A stretch of DNA of 64,000 nt from Comamonadaceae bacterium (GTDB taxonomy: Bacteria; Pseudomonadota; Gammaproteobacteria; Burkholderiales; Burkholderiaceae_C), in NCBI GenBank assembly GCA_027490925.1, contig JAIXXF010000038.1, forward strand, positions 62,001 through 126,000, in the 5' to 3' direction. A program made the position numbers and the translations under genes. The notes beneath the pieces are model-generated. The model ran no database searches. It had not been told where the DNA came from and saw only the letters and a list, made by a program, of their open reading frames with translations. Below, piece by piece: positions 27,845 through 37,113 of the stretch (position 1 is its first letter; each line of letters starts with the position of its first letter).

Positions 27845-30289
27845 ATGAAGAAATTAAAATTGGTGATGGTAGGCAACGGCATGGCCGGTGTGCGGACCAT
27901 CGAAGAGCTGCTCAAGTTGGCGCCCGACCTGTACGACATCACGGTGTTCGGGGCTGAGCCCCACCCCAACTACAACCGCATCCTGCTGTCGCCAGTACTG
28001 GCGGGTGAGCAGACGCTGGACGAGATCGTCCTCAATCCCTGGAACTGGTACCAAGACAACCAGATCACGTTGCACGCCGGTAAAAAGGTTGTGGACGTGG
28101 ACCGCGTGTGGCGCATCGTACGTGCTGACGATGGCACCGAGGCGCATTACGACCGCCTGCTGATGTGCACCGGCTCCAACCCCTTCATCTTGCCCATCCC
28201 TGGCAAACAGTTGGACGGCGTGATCGCCTACCGCGACATTGCCGACACCAACGCGATGATTGAGGCCGCAGCAAAGTACAAAAAAGCGGTGGTGATCGGC
28301 GGGGGCCTGTTGGGCCTGGAAGCGGCCAACGGCCTGATGCTGCGCGGCATGGAAGTGACCGTTATCCACGTCATGCCCACCTTGATGGAGCGCCAGCTGG
28401 ACCCTGTGGCCGGCGGGTTGTTGCAAAAGTCGCTCGAAGAACGTGGCCTGAAGTTCGTCATGGGCGGTCAAACCCAGGCGCTCTTGGGCGATGCCGACGG
28501 TGGCCAGGGCGGGCGGGTGAAGGTCCTGCAATTCAAAGACGGCAGCGAGATCCCCGCCGACCTGGTGGTGATGGCCGTGGGCATCCGCCCCAACACCGAA
28601 CTGGCTGAAAAGATGCGCCTGCACTGCAACCGCGGCATCGTGGTGAACGACACCATGCAAACCGTGACGGACGCCCGCATTTACTCGGTGGGTGAGTGTG
28701 CTGCCCACCGAGGCATCGCCTACGGTCTGGTGGCCCCGCTGTTCGAGCAGGCCAAGGTCGCCGCCAACCACCTGGCGCAGTTTGGCATTGGCCGCTACCA
28801 AGGCTCGCTCACCTCGACCAAGCTCAAGGTCACTGGCATCGACCTGTTCAGCGCCGGTGACTTTATGGGCGGCGAAGGCACCGAAGAGATCGTGATGTCC
28901 GACCCCTACGGCGGCGTCTACAAAAAACTGGTGATCAGGGACGACAAGCTGGTCGGGGCCTGCCTGTATGGCGACACGGTGGACGGCAGCTGGTACTTCA
29001 AGTTGCTGCGCGACGGCCGCAGCATCAACGACATCCGCGACAAGCTGATGTTTGGTGAATCGAACATCGGTGATGTCGGCCAAGAAGGCCACAGCAAGGC
29101 CGCCACCATGCCCGACGACGCGGAGGTCTGCGGTTGCAATGGCGTCAACAAAGGCACCATCTGCAAGGCCATCAAAGAAAAGGGCCTGTTCACGTTGGAC
29201 GAGGTGAAGAAGCACACCAAGGCCAGTGCCAGCTGTGGCTCCTGCACTGGGCTGGTGGAGCAGATTCTGATGTTCACCGCCGGTGGCGACTACTCCGCCA
29301 CACCCAAGCTCAAAGCGATGTGCGGCTGTACGGACCACGGCCACCAAGCGGTGCGCGACGCCATCCGCGACAGCAAGCTGCTCAGGATCACGGACGTATT
29401 CAAGTTCATGGAGTGGAAAACGCCCAATGGCTGCGCAAGCTGCCGCCCGGCAGTGAACTACTACCTCATCAGCACCTGGCCCAAAGAGGCCAAGGACGAC
29501 CCGCAGAGCCGCTTCATCAACGAACGCAGCCACGCCAACATCCAGAAAGATGGCACCTACTCGGTCATCCCGCGCATGTGGGGCGGTGAAACCACGGCGG
29601 ACGAGTTGCGCCGCATCGCGGACGCGGTGGACAAGTACAAGATCCCCACCGTCAAGGTCACGGGCGGCCAGCGCATTGACCTCTTGGGCGTGAAAAAGGA
29701 AGACCTGCAAAACGTCTGGAAAGACATCGGCATGCCCTCGGGCCACGCCTATGCCAAGGCGCTGCGCACCGTGAAAACCTGTGTGGGCAGCGAGTGGTGT
29801 CGCATGGGCACACAAGACAGCACCCAGATGGGCAAAGACCTGGAGCGGGCCATGTGGCGCATGTACGCGCCCCACAAAGTGAAGTTCGCCGTGTCGGGCT
29901 GCCCGCGCAATTGCGCCGAGGCGGGCATCAAGGACGTGGGCATCATCGGCGTGGACAGCGGCTGGGAGATGTACATCGCCGGCAACGGCGGCATCAAGAC
30001 GGAGGTCGCCCACTTTTTTGTGAAACTCAAGACCGCCGCCGAGGTGCTGGAGTACACCGGCGCATTCTGCGAGCTGTACCGCCAGGAAGGCTGGTACCTG
30101 GAGCGCACGGTGCACTACGTGAACCGGGTCGGCCTGGACCATGTGAAGAAACGGATATTGGAGGACCACGAGGGCCGCAAGGCGCTGTGGGCCCAACTGC
30201 AGTTCGCGCTCGATGGCGAACCCGACCCCTGGTTTGAATTTGACAAGGCCGCCGTGGACACGCGCCAGTTTGAGGTGATTTCGGTATGA
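27845..30289 (+). CDS. nirB: Nitrite reductase (NAD(P)H), large subunit
   Basis: An 814-residue cytoplasmic enzyme reducing nitrite to ammonium. Order of domains: FAD/NAD(P) reductase (GNGMAG near the N-terminus, second dinucleotide fold VIGGGLLGLEAAN), two BFD-like 2Fe-2S domains (CGCNGVNKGTIC near residue 428 and MCGCTDHG near 492), ferredoxin-like half domain, and the siroheme/4Fe-4S site (CVGSEWC near 645 and CPRNC near 688). The ATG at 27845 is chosen because GGGAG lies six bases before it; the ATG two codons earlier directly abuts that site. Confidence 0.96.
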   Translation: MKKLKLVMVGNGMAGVRTIEELLKLAPDLYDITVFGAEPHPNYNRILLSPVLAGEQTLDEIVLNPWNWYQDNQITLHAGKKVVDVDRVWRIVRADDGTEAHYDRLLMCTGSNPFILPIPGKQLDGVIAYRDIADTNAMIEAAAKYKKAVVIGGGLLGLEAANGLMLRGMEVTVIHVMPTLMERQLDPVAGGLLQKSLEERGLKFVMGGQTQALLGDADGGQGGRVKVLQFKDGSEIPADLVVMAVGIRPNTELAEKMRLHCNRGIVVNDTMQTVTDARIYSVGECAAHRGIAYGLVAPLFEQAKVAANHLAQFGIGRYQGSLTSTKLKVTGIDLFSAGDFMGGEGTEEIVMSDPYGGVYKKLVIRDDKLVGACLYGDTVDGSWYFKLLRDGRSINDIRDKLMFGESNIGDVGQEGHSKAATMPDDAEVCGCNGVNKGTICKAIKEKGLFTLDEVKKHTKASASCGSCTGLVEQILMFTAGGDYSATPKLKAMCGCTDHGHQAVRDAIRDSKLLRITDVFKFMEWKTPNGCASCRPAVNYYLISTWPKEAKDDPQSRFINERSHANIQKDGTYSVIPRMWGGETTADELRRIADAVDKYKIPTVKVTGGQRIDLLGVKKEDLQNVWKDIGMPSGHAYAKALRTVKTCVGSEWCRMGTQDSTQMGKDLERAMWRMYAPHKVKFAVSGCPRNCAEAGIKDVGIIGVDSGWEMYIAGNGGIKTEVAHFFVKLKTAAEVLEYTGAFCELYRQEGWYLERTVHYVNRVGLDHVKKRILEDHEGRKALWAQLQFALDGEPDPWFEFDKAAVDTRQFEVISV

Positions 30290-30681
30290 CCACTCCCACA
30301 TCTGAATGGAGAAAAATCTGCCTGGTGACCGACATCCCGGTGCTGGGTTCCCGCCGGGTCGCGCGCCCCAAGGGCATGGACGTGGCTGTGTTCCGCAACA
30401 GCGAAGACAAGGTCTTTGCCTTGCTGGACCGTTGCCCGCACAAAGGCGGTCCGCTGAGCCAAGGCATCGTGCACGGTGAGAGCGTGGCCTGCCCCTTGCA
30501 CAACTGGACCATCGGGTTGGGCGACGGTTGCGCCAAATCACCCGACGAAGGCTGCACACCAAAGTTCGCGGTGCAGGTCACCGACGGCAGCGTGTACCTG
30601 AACGCGGCAGAACTCAGCCACCACGCGCTGGACCTGTCCAAACCCTTGGCCGGGCCCGCCCTCAAAGCCACAACCGCATGA
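30286..30681 (+). CDS. nirD: Nitrite reductase small subunit, Rieske-type
   Basis: A 131-residue Rieske-fold protein that partners NirB. Unlike the enterobacterial NirD, which has lost its metal ligands, this one keeps a full Rieske ligand set: Cys-Pro-His in CPHKGGPLS and Cys-Pro-Leu-His in CPLHNW, so it probably carries a 2Fe-2S cluster. It overlaps both nirB and nasA by four bases (ATGA), giving tight translational coupling. Confidence 0.93.
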   Translation: MTTPTSEWRKICLVTDIPVLGSRRVARPKGMDVAVFRNSEDKVFALLDRCPHKGGPLSQGIVHGESVACPLHNWTIGLGDGCAKSPDEGCTPKFAVQVTDGSVYLNAAELSHHALDLSKPLAGPALKATTA

Positions 30682-33500
30682 CAGCGCGCGAAACCAAGTC
30701 CACTTGCCCCTACTGTGGGGTGGGTTGCGGGGTGGTCATCGAATCGCAGGGAGACCAAATCACCGGCGTCCGAGGCGACCCAGATCACCCGGCGAACTTT
30801 GGGCGGCTATGCAGCAAGGGCTCCACCCTGCACTTGACCGCGAGCGCAACGGTCACGCAGCACACCCGCTTGCTGCACCCGATGCAGCGGCTGCGCCGTG
30901 GGGAAGCGCCCCAACGAATCGCGTGGGACACCGCCTTGGACTTGGCCACCAACCAGTTTGCGAAAACGATCAGGGACCATGGCCCTGACGCGGTGGGGTT
31001 CTACATCTCGGGCCAGTTGCTGACCGAGGACTACTACGTCTTCAACAAACTGGCCAAGGGCCTGATCGGCACCAACAACGTCGACACCAACTCTCGGTTG
31101 TGCATGAGCAGCGCTGTTGCAGGCTACAAAATGACCTTGGGTGCCGATGCGCCCCCCACGTGTTACGACGACGTGAACCACGCATCGTGCATTTTCATTG
31201 TGGGCAGCAACACCGCCTACGCCCACCCAGTGCTGTTCCGCCGGATCGAAGACGCCAAGCGCGCCAACCCGCAGATGAAGGTCATCTTTTGCGACCCCCG
31301 GCGCACCGACACCGCCGAAATCGCCGACCTGTTTCTACCCATCCAGCCCGGCACCGACGTGGCCCTGTTCAACGGCATGCTGCACACCATGTTGTGGGAA
31401 GGTTGGTTGGACCACGCCTACATCGCCGCCCACACCAACGGCTTTGATGCGCTGAAGGCCACCGTGCGCGACTACACCCCGGAGATGGTGGCCAGCGTCT
31501 GTGGCCTGCAGAAGCAAGACATTCTGGAAGCCGCTCGGCTTTTCGCCACCTCTTCAGCCACCCTGAGCCTGTACTGCCAGGGCCTCAACCAGTCCAGCAG
31601 CGGCACCATCAAGAACGCGGCACTGATCAACCTGCACCTGGCCACGGGGCAGATCGGCAAACCGGGTGCCGGCCCGTTCTCGCTCACCGGCCAACCCAAC
31701 GCCATGGGCGGGCGCGAGGTGGGCGGCCTCGCCAACCTGCTCAGCGCGCACCGAGACCTTGGCAACCCAGAGCATCGCGCAGAGGTGGCAAGGCTCTGGG
31801 GGGTGCCGGCCGTGCCCTCCAAGCCTGGGAAAACCGCGGTCGAGATGTTCCAGGCCGCAGCCGACGGCGACATCAGGGCGCTGTGGATCGCCTGCACCAA
31901 CCCGCTGCAGTCCATGCCCGACCAAACCACGGTGCGCCGTGCACTGGAACGCGCCGAATTCGTGGTGGTGCAAGAGGCCTTTGCCACCCCCGCCACCTGC
32001 GACCACGCCGACCTGCTGCTGCCAGCCACCACCTGGGGTGAAAAAGTTGGCACCGTGACGAACAGCGAACGCCGCATCTCCCGCGTGCGGCCTGCGGTGG
32101 TGGCGCCGGGTGAGACCCGACACGACTGGTCCATCGCGGTGGCCTTCGCCCGCCGCCTGGAAGCCGCGATCGACGGCCCTCGTGGCCTGTTTCCCTACGA
32201 GGACGCCGAGTCGATCTGGAACGAACACCGCGAGTCCACCCGTGGGCGCGATCTGGACATCACTGGCATGAGCTACGCCATGCTCGACGCTGCACCGCAG
32301 CAGTGGCCACTGCGGTCAGGCGAACTGAGCGGCCAGGTGCGGCTGTACGAAGACGGTCAGTTCCCCACCGCCGACGGGCGAGCCACATTTGCCAACACGG
32401 TCTACATCCCGGTGGCCGAACCGAGGGAGTCGCGCTTCCCTTTTTCACTCACCACCGGCCGGTTGCGCGACCAGTGGCACGGCATGAGCCGCACCGGCAC
32501 CCTGGGCCGCCTGTTTGGCCACGTGGCCGAGCCCAGCGTGCAGATGCACCCGCAGGACATGGACCGGCGAAGGCTTCGCGATGGCGAGTTGGTGCACGTC
32601 ACATCCAAGCGCGGTTCCATCGTGGTGCCGGTCCAGGCGTCGACCGAGGTGGGCCTGAGCCAGGCCTTCATGGCCATGCACTGGGGGGAGGAGTTCCTAA
32701 GCGGTCGCGCCAGCACCGGCGAACGCCTGGCTGGCGTGAACGCCCTCACCACGTCAGCCCATTGCCCGACTTCCAAACAACCCGAACTCAAGCATGCGGC
32801 CGTGAAGATCACCAAGGCCGAGCTGCCCTGGTCGCTGTTGACGGTGGCCTGGCTGACCGAGACGCAGGCCTTGACCGCCCGCGCTCTGCTGAAGCCCTAC
32901 ATGGCGCGGTTTCAATTTGCCAGTTGCGTGCCGTTCGCCAGCGCCACGCCGCTGGGGGACCCTACAGATGACCAGCGCCACGGCGTGTTGTTCCGTGCGG
33001 CGCACAGCGATGCCCCCGCCGACGCGGTTCTGGCCGAACTGGAGGCGATCGTGGGCCTGTCCGACAGCGAGGCCCTGCGATACGCCGACGCACAAAAAGG
33101 GCAGCGTCGGACCGCGCGGCTGCGGCGCCAAGGCGACGACACGTTGATCGAAGGTTTCCTGTTGGCGGGCGACACCCGAGCTGAGGCCTGGATCAAAACG
33201 CTGCTGCAGAACGAACTGCCGGCCCAAGCCCTCGGCCGTTCGCTGTTGGTCGCTGGGGCAAAGGCGCCGGTGGCGGTGCGATCGCGCGGCAAGCAGGTGT
33301 GCACCTGCTTCAACGTGGCAGAAGACGCGATTGCCGCCCACTTGGCTGGCAGCGTTGTGGAGGGCGCTCACACTCGCTCTGAAGACGGTCTTTTGGCGTC
33401 GCTCCAGAGCCATCTGAAATGCGGCACCAACTGCGGGTCCTGCCTGCCAGAACTCAAACGCCTGGTGCGGTCCGCACAGCCGCTGAAACAAGCGGCCTGA
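30678..33500 (+). CDS. nasA: Assimilatory nitrate reductase, catalytic subunit
   Basis: A 940-residue cytoplasmic molybdenum enzyme reducing nitrate to nitrite. The N-terminal 4Fe-4S motif is Cys10, Cys13, Cys17 and Cys45 (CPYCGVGC...LCSKG), followed by the bis-MGD molybdopterin domains and a dinucleotide-binding domain (PLTTGR-like FSLTTGRLRDQWH). The C-terminal 70 residues are a BFD-like 2Fe-2S domain (CTCFNV near 873, CGTNCGSC near 915), as in Klebsiella NasA. No separate NasB/NasC reductase gene follows, so the electron donor lies elsewhere. The start at 30678 overlaps nirD. Confidence 0.95.
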   Translation: MTARETKSTCPYCGVGCGVVIESQGDQITGVRGDPDHPANFGRLCSKGSTLHLTASATVTQHTRLLHPMQRLRRGEAPQRIAWDTALDLATNQFAKTIRDHGPDAVGFYISGQLLTEDYYVFNKLAKGLIGTNNVDTNSRLCMSSAVAGYKMTLGADAPPTCYDDVNHASCIFIVGSNTAYAHPVLFRRIEDAKRANPQMKVIFCDPRRTDTAEIADLFLPIQPGTDVALFNGMLHTMLWEGWLDHAYIAAHTNGFDALKATVRDYTPEMVASVCGLQKQDILEAARLFATSSATLSLYCQGLNQSSSGTIKNAALINLHLATGQIGKPGAGPFSLTGQPNAMGGREVGGLANLLSAHRDLGNPEHRAEVARLWGVPAVPSKPGKTAVEMFQAAADGDIRALWIACTNPLQSMPDQTTVRRALERAEFVVVQEAFATPATCDHADLLLPATTWGEKVGTVTNSERRISRVRPAVVAPGETRHDWSIAVAFARRLEAAIDGPRGLFPYEDAESIWNEHRESTRGRDLDITGMSYAMLDAAPQQWPLRSGELSGQVRLYEDGQFPTADGRATFANTVYIPVAEPRESRFPFSLTTGRLRDQWHGMSRTGTLGRLFGHVAEPSVQMHPQDMDRRRLRDGELVHVTSKRGSIVVPVQASTEVGLSQAFMAMHWGEEFLSGRASTGERLAGVNALTTSAHCPTSKQPELKHAAVKITKAELPWSLLTVAWLTETQALTARALLKPYMARFQFASCVPFASATPLGDPTDDQRHGVLFRAAHSDAPADAVLAELEAIVGLSDSEALRYADAQKGQRRTARLRRQGDDTLIEGFLLAGDTRAEAWIKTLLQNELPAQALGRSLLVAGAKAPVAVRSRGKQVCTCFNVAEDAIAAHLAGSVVEGAHTRSEDGLLASLQSHLKCGTNCGSCLPELKRLVRSAQPLKQAA

Positions 33501-33574
33501 CCCGCCAAGGCCGTTGCGGCACCGATCATTCGCCTTATGGGCTAAAGTCATGAGGCTTGACCGACAATCGACCT

Positions 33575-34480
33575 ATGGGCATTGGCCAGTACATCAAAGA
33601 AATCGGTCGCGGCAAAGACGGGGCTCGGCCACTGACGCGGGCACAGGCGGCAGACCTGTTCGGCCAGGTGCTGGACGGCACAGTGACCGACCTTGAGGTG
33701 GGCGCGTTCTGTCTCGCGATGCGCATCAAGGGCGAAACGCCAGAAGAAATGGCGGGATTTCTGGACGCTACGCACGCCCGCTTGCAACGCCTGCCAGCCA
33801 GCAACCGGCCAGTGGTGGTGCTGCCGAGCTACAACGGCGCGCGGCGCTTGCCGGTGCTAACCCCGCTGCTGGCGCTCCTGTTGGCCCGCGAAGGGATTCC
33901 AGTGCTGGTGCACGGTACCGCCACCGAGTCCAGCCGTGTTTTTGCATCGGAAGTGCTTCAAGCCCTCGACATCCAAGAGGGTGTTGCTACTTCAAAGATA
34001 GCACCCGGAGAGGTGAGGTTCGTCCCAACGGCCACCCTCTGCCCTGGGCTCAAGCGGCTGTTGGACGTCCGCCGCTTGGTGGGCCTGCGCAACCCGGCCC
34101 ACAGCCTGGTGAAATTGATGTCGCCGTGCGAGGGCGACCACTGGGTGGTGGGCAGCTACACCCACCCGGAGTACGCCGCTTCCATGGCCGCCACCTTTGC
34201 CTTGACCCGCGCCAACGCCATGCTGCTGCGCGGGACCGAGGGCGAGCCGGTGGCCGACCCTCGCAGAACGCCCCAGATGCTGGGTTTCGTGGCTGGTGAG
34301 CAGTTGGCCTTGCAAGAGGCACAGGCTGGCCCGCTGTCCACCCTGCCCCATTTGCCTGGCGCGATCGATGCCGACAGCACGGCGCAGTTCACACGCAGCG
34401 TGTTGGCTGGGGCCGTTCCTGTGCCAGGGCCCATCGCCATCCAGGTGGAACACATCTTGCGTCTGGTGCTGCCGCAATGA
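33575..34480 (+). CDS. ybiB: DNA-binding protein YbiB / TrpD2 family
   Basis: A 301-residue protein of the glycosyltransferase family 3 fold, related to anthranilate phosphoribosyltransferase (TrpD) but in the YbiB/TrpD2 branch, whose E. coli member binds DNA instead of catalysing the Trp step. The N-terminal helical domain (MGIGQYIKEIGRGKDGARPLT) is typical. It sits between nasA and cobA; cobA overlaps its 3' end by four bases. Codons about 138-143 coincide with an AT-rich mini-repeat. The ATG at 33575 has no strong ribosome site. Confidence 0.88.
   Translation: MGIGQYIKEIGRGKDGARPLTRAQAADLFGQVLDGTVTDLEVGAFCLAMRIKGETPEEMAGFLDATHARLQRLPASNRPVVVLPSYNGARRLPVLTPLLALLLAREGIPVLVHGTATESSRVFASEVLQALDIQEGVATSKIAPGEVRFVPTATLCPGLKRLLDVRRLVGLRNPAHSLVKLMSPCEGDHWVVGSYTHPEYAASMAATFALTRANAMLLRGTEGEPVADPRRTPQMLGFVAGEQLALQEAQAGPLSTLPHLPGAIDADSTAQFTRSVLAGAVPVPGPIAIQVEHILRLVLPQ
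33986..34003 (+). repeat. AT-rich mini-repeat, copy 2 (inside ybiB)
   Basis: GCTACTT-CAAA-GATAGCA, with both 7-base arms identical to the intergenic copy at 22408-22425. It is in frame within ybiB and encodes part of a short peptide (GVATSKIAPG) at a poorly conserved loop. A slightly longer imperfect hairpin with flanking GGGTG/CACCC is possible. Confidence 0.5.
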
Positions 34481-35349
34481 CTTCACCCCGAACACCCCAC
34501 ACCCCACCGCCCCTGTCGCAACGCCCCCAGTTGGCCATGGGACGCTGCACGCTGGTGGGCGCGGGCCCAGGCGACCCGGAGCTGCTCACCCTTAAGGCCG
34601 TGAAAGCCATCCGGGCGGCCACTGTGCTGCTGGTGGACGACCTGGTCAGCGATGAGGTCGTGGCCCACGCATCCCCCCATGCGCGCATCGTGTACGTGGG
34701 CAAACGCGGCGGCTGCAAATCCACGCCCCAGGCCTTCATCGAGAAAATGATGTTGATGGCCGTGCAAGAAGGTGAAAACGTGGTCCGCCTCAAAGGCGGC
34801 GACCCGTTCATCTTCGGCCGGGGCGGGGAAGAAGTTGAGGCCTTGCGCGCTGCGGGCGCCGAGGTCACGGTGATCAACGGCGTCACAGCTGGTCTGGCCG
34901 GTGTCACCTCACTTGGTGTGCCTCTGACGCACCGCGAGCACGCCCACGGGGTGGTGTTTTTGACGGGCCACGCCAAACCTGGCGACGGCCACACGGATTG
35001 GCCCGCCATCGCTGACATGGCGCGTACAGCGCGCCTGACATTGGTGATCTACATGGGTGTGAGCGGTCTGTCGGACATCGAGGCTGGGCTGCTGTTGGGC
35101 CTGCCCGCGCACACCCCGGTCGCCGTGGTGCAGGACGTGAGCCGGTCAAACCAAAAGCACGTCGTGACGACGCTGGAACGGCTCTGCCGCAGCGTGGCGG
35201 ACGGGGGCTTCCGAAGCCCCTCGGTGGTTGTGGTCGGCGACGTGCTGCAAGGACTGGCTGCGGTCGGGACCGCCAGCACCCCGCCCGCCGACAACGCGAC
35301 GGCCGAAGAGACAGAGGCTTACGCCCTGGGCCGTCAGCGACACGCCTGA
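34477..35349 (+). CDS. cobA: Uroporphyrinogen-III C-methyltransferase
   Basis: A 290-residue SAM-dependent enzyme that methylates uroporphyrinogen III to precorrin-2, the first step towards siroheme, the NirB cofactor. Signatures: VGAGPGDPELLTLKA (residues about 27-41), VVRLKGGDPFIFGRGGEE, and GVTAGLAGVTSLGVPLTHR. It is the single-domain form, not fused to the CysG dehydrogenase/chelatase. It overlaps ybiB by four bases and appears to be the last gene of the nitrate operon. Confidence 0.94.
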   Translation: MTSPRTPHTPPPLSQRPQLAMGRCTLVGAGPGDPELLTLKAVKAIRAATVLLVDDLVSDEVVAHASPHARIVYVGKRGGCKSTPQAFIEKMMLMAVQEGENVVRLKGGDPFIFGRGGEEVEALRAAGAEVTVINGVTAGLAGVTSLGVPLTHREHAHGVVFLTGHAKPGDGHTDWPAIADMARTARLTLVIYMGVSGLSDIEAGLLLGLPAHTPVAVVQDVSRSNQKHVVTTLERLCRSVADGGFRSPSVVVVGDVLQGLAAVGTASTPPADNATAEETEAYALGRQRHA

Positions 35350-35417
35350 GCGGCGGCCGCGCCAGCGGCCTCAGCGGCGCGGGCGTCATAGTCACAGTGG
35401 GTCCGTACACTTCGCTC

Positions 35418-35452
35418 GTGTCCTCCGCGCGCCCCGCGCAGGGGGTGTTTTT
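35418..35452 (+). terminator. Putative terminator of the nitrate assimilation operon
   Basis: A hairpin with a GCGCG/CGCGC upper stem and 3-base loop, extended by a lower stem of about eight pairs including several G-U and one mismatch, followed by a run of five U. It lies about 70 bases past cobA and just before the flavoprotein gene. Pairing is imperfect, so confidence is moderate. Confidence 0.4.
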
Positions 35453-35467
35453 AAGAACGGACAGAGC

Positions 35468-36697
35468 GTGTTGTTTGATGTGGTGATGGTGGGCGCCGGT
35501 GCGGCCGGGCTGTTTTGCGCGGGCGTGGCGGGCCAGCTTGGGCTCAAGGTGCTGTTGCTGGACCACAGCGAGAAAGTGGCCGAGAAAATCCGTATTTCAG
35601 GCGGTGGGCGCTGTAATTTCACCAACCGCGACGCCACACCGGCCAACTTTTTGGGTGTCAACCCGCACTTTTGCCGGTCGGCGATGTCCCGCTACACACC
35701 GCAAGATTTCATCGCGCTGGTGCAGAAGCACGGCATCGCGCACCATGAAAAGCACAAAGGCCAGCTTTTCTGTGACCGCTCAGCCGACGACATTGTGCAA
35801 ATGCTGCTGCGCGAATGCGACGCAGGCGGTGTGACGCACTGGCAGCCGTGTCGCGTGGCCGAGGTTCGCACCGGGCCCGCTGGCTACCAGATCGACACCG
35901 ACCGTGGCGTGGTTGACGCCTGCGCGGTGGTGGTGGCCACTGGCGGCCTGTCCATTCCCAAGATCGGGGCAAGCGACTTCGGTCACCGCCTGGCGCGGCA
36001 GTTCGGCCTGCGAGTGACCGATCTGCGGCCTGCCCTGGTGCCGCTGACCTTTGACCCAGAGGCCTGGACACCCTATGCCCAACTCGCGGGCTTGTCCTTG
36101 CCCGTGGCGATTGAGACTGGGGAAAAGAAGGCGCGGACCCGGTTCCTCGAAGACCTGCTGTTCACCCATCGGGGCCTGAGTGGGCCCGCTGTGCTGCAGA
36201 TATCCAGCTTCTGGCGCGAGGGCCACCCACTGCGGCTGAACCTCGCGCCGCAGGCCGATCTGCATGGGTTCTTGAAAGACGCCAAAGCGCGATCCCGCAG
36301 ACTCCTTGCCAACGAGCTGGCGGGCCACATCCCGTCCCGCTTGGCCGACACCTGGGTGCAACAGGACGCGGCCTGGCAGCGCCCGGTATCGGACACGCCC
36401 GACAAGGCGCTCAGTTTGTTGGCCGAGCGGCTGGCGCGCTGGGAAATCGTGCCCACCGGAACCGAGGGCTACCGCAAAGCCGAAGTCACCTTGGGCGGGG
36501 TGGACACGCGAGACCTGTCTTCGCAAACCATGGAGTCCAAGCAAGCCGGTCTCTACTTCATCGGCGAGGTGGTGGACGTGACCGGTTGGCTCGGTGGCTT
36601 CAACTTCCAGTGGGCCTGGGCCAGCGGGTTCGCTTGCGCCCAGGCGTTGGCGGCTCGCCTGGCCCCCAGCGCCAGACCGGCGACTGTGGCGGGGTAA
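35468..36697 (+). CDS. NAD(P)/FAD-dependent oxidoreductase, YhiN/HI0933 family
   Basis: A 409-residue flavoprotein. The FAD-binding Rossmann motif [13 protein letters not shown] is at the N-terminus, followed by the family motif [10 protein letters not shown] and a C-terminal [15 protein letters not shown] segment that completes the FAD site. Substrate and role are unknown for this family. The GTG at 35468 is chosen because the first beta strand before the glycine motif needs these residues; the ATG at 35486 would remove it. The frame is open further upstream but runs through the putative terminator. Confidence 0.88.
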   Translation: MLFDVVMVGAGAAGLFCAGVAGQLGLKVLLLDHSEKVAEKIRISGGGRCNFTNRDATPANFLGVNPHFCRSAMSRYTPQDFIALVQKHGIAHHEKHKGQLFCDRSADDIVQMLLRECDAGGVTHWQPCRVAEVRTGPAGYQIDTDRGVVDACAVVVATGGLSIPKIGASDFGHRLARQFGLRVTDLRPALVPLTFDPEAWTPYAQLAGLSLPVAIETGEKKARTRFLEDLLFTHRGLSGPAVLQISSFWREGHPLRLNLAPQADLHGFLKDAKARSRRLLANELAGHIPSRLADTWVQQDAAWQRPVSDTPDKALSLLAERLARWEIVPTGTEGYRKAEVTLGGVDTRDLSSQTMESKQAGLYFIGEVVDVTGWLGGFNFQWAWASGFACAQALAARLAPSARPATVAG

Positions 36698-36704
36698 ACA
36701 CGGC

Positions 36705-36710
36705 TATAAT
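36705..36710 (+). promoter_or_regulatory. Putative rpsU promoter (-10 box)
   Basis: A perfect TATAAT seven bases after the stop of the flavoprotein gene and about 104 bases upstream of rpsU. A -35 at 17-base spacing (36682-36687) is poorly conserved. No other sigma-70-like element is seen in the gap. Confidence 0.5.
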
Positions 36711-36720
36711 CCAGAGCTTT

Positions 36721-36763
36721 CTGACATCACCCCGTTGTCAGGTCCATGTTCTACGGGGAACAT
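36721..36763 (+). promoter_or_regulatory. Two hairpins in the rpsU leader
   Basis: CTGACA/TGTCAG (36721-36741, loop nine bases) and ATGTTC/GAACAT (36746-36763, loop six bases) stand back to back between the -10 box and the rpsU start. They would be at the 5' end of the rpsU mRNA. A role in S21 autoregulation or mRNA stability is inference. Confidence 0.4.
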
Positions 36764-36813
36764 CGCTCAAGGGCCCGATCTTCCCCGAGCACATTTTCGG
36801 AATTCACACACCA

Positions 36814-37026
36814 ATGACCGCGATCCGTGTAAAAGAAAACGAACCGTTTGATGTCGCCCTGCGCCGCTTCAAGCGCACCATTGAAAAACTGGGTCTGCTG
36901 ACCGACCTGCGTGCCCGCGAGTTCTATGAAAAGCCGACCGCTGAACGCAAGCGCAAAAAAGCCGCTGCAGTGAAACGCCACTACAAGCGCGTCCGTAGCA
37001 TGCAGCTGCCAAAGAAGCTGTACTGA
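36814..37026 (+). CDS. rpsU: 30S ribosomal protein S21
   Basis: A 70-residue basic protein starting [21 protein letters not shown], with the S21 signature around [13 protein letters not shown] and a Lys/Arg-rich C-terminus ([17 protein letters not shown]). S21 helps the 30S subunit select mRNA near the Shine-Dalgarno helix. The ATG is set by homology. It is followed by a clear intrinsic terminator and then yqeY, a common pairing in proteobacteria. Confidence 0.97.
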   Translation: MTAIRVKENEPFDVALRRFKRTIEKLGLLTDLRAREFYEKPTAERKRKKAAAVKRHYKRVRSMQLPKKLY

Positions 37027-37051
37027 ACCCCTGCCCCCAACGGCAGCCACA

Positions 37052-37088
37052 AAACCCGCTGCGGCCCGCCCAGCGGGTTTTTTGTTTT
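37052..37088 (+). terminator. rpsU terminator
   Basis: A 10-bp stem AAACCCGCTG/CAGCGGGTTT (37052-37061 with 37071-37080) followed by TTTTTTGTTTTT, 25 bases after the rpsU stop. Classic intrinsic terminator; yqeY just downstream would need read-through or its own promoter. Confidence 0.9.
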
Positions 37089-37113
37089 TGAACCAATTCC
37101 GAGGTTAGAAGCC

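Noticed and set aside
27854-30562. A 902-codon open frame antisense to nirB and nirD
   Set aside because: It mirrors the coding frame of well-supported genes in GC-rich DNA, and its translation is His/Val/Ala-rich without motifs; nirB has intact domains on the plus strand.
30528-30677. A 50-codon upstream extension of the nasA frame
   Set aside because: It lies within nirD in another frame; the ATG at 30678 overlaps the nirD stop in the usual coupled manner and starts just before the conserved iron-sulfur motif.
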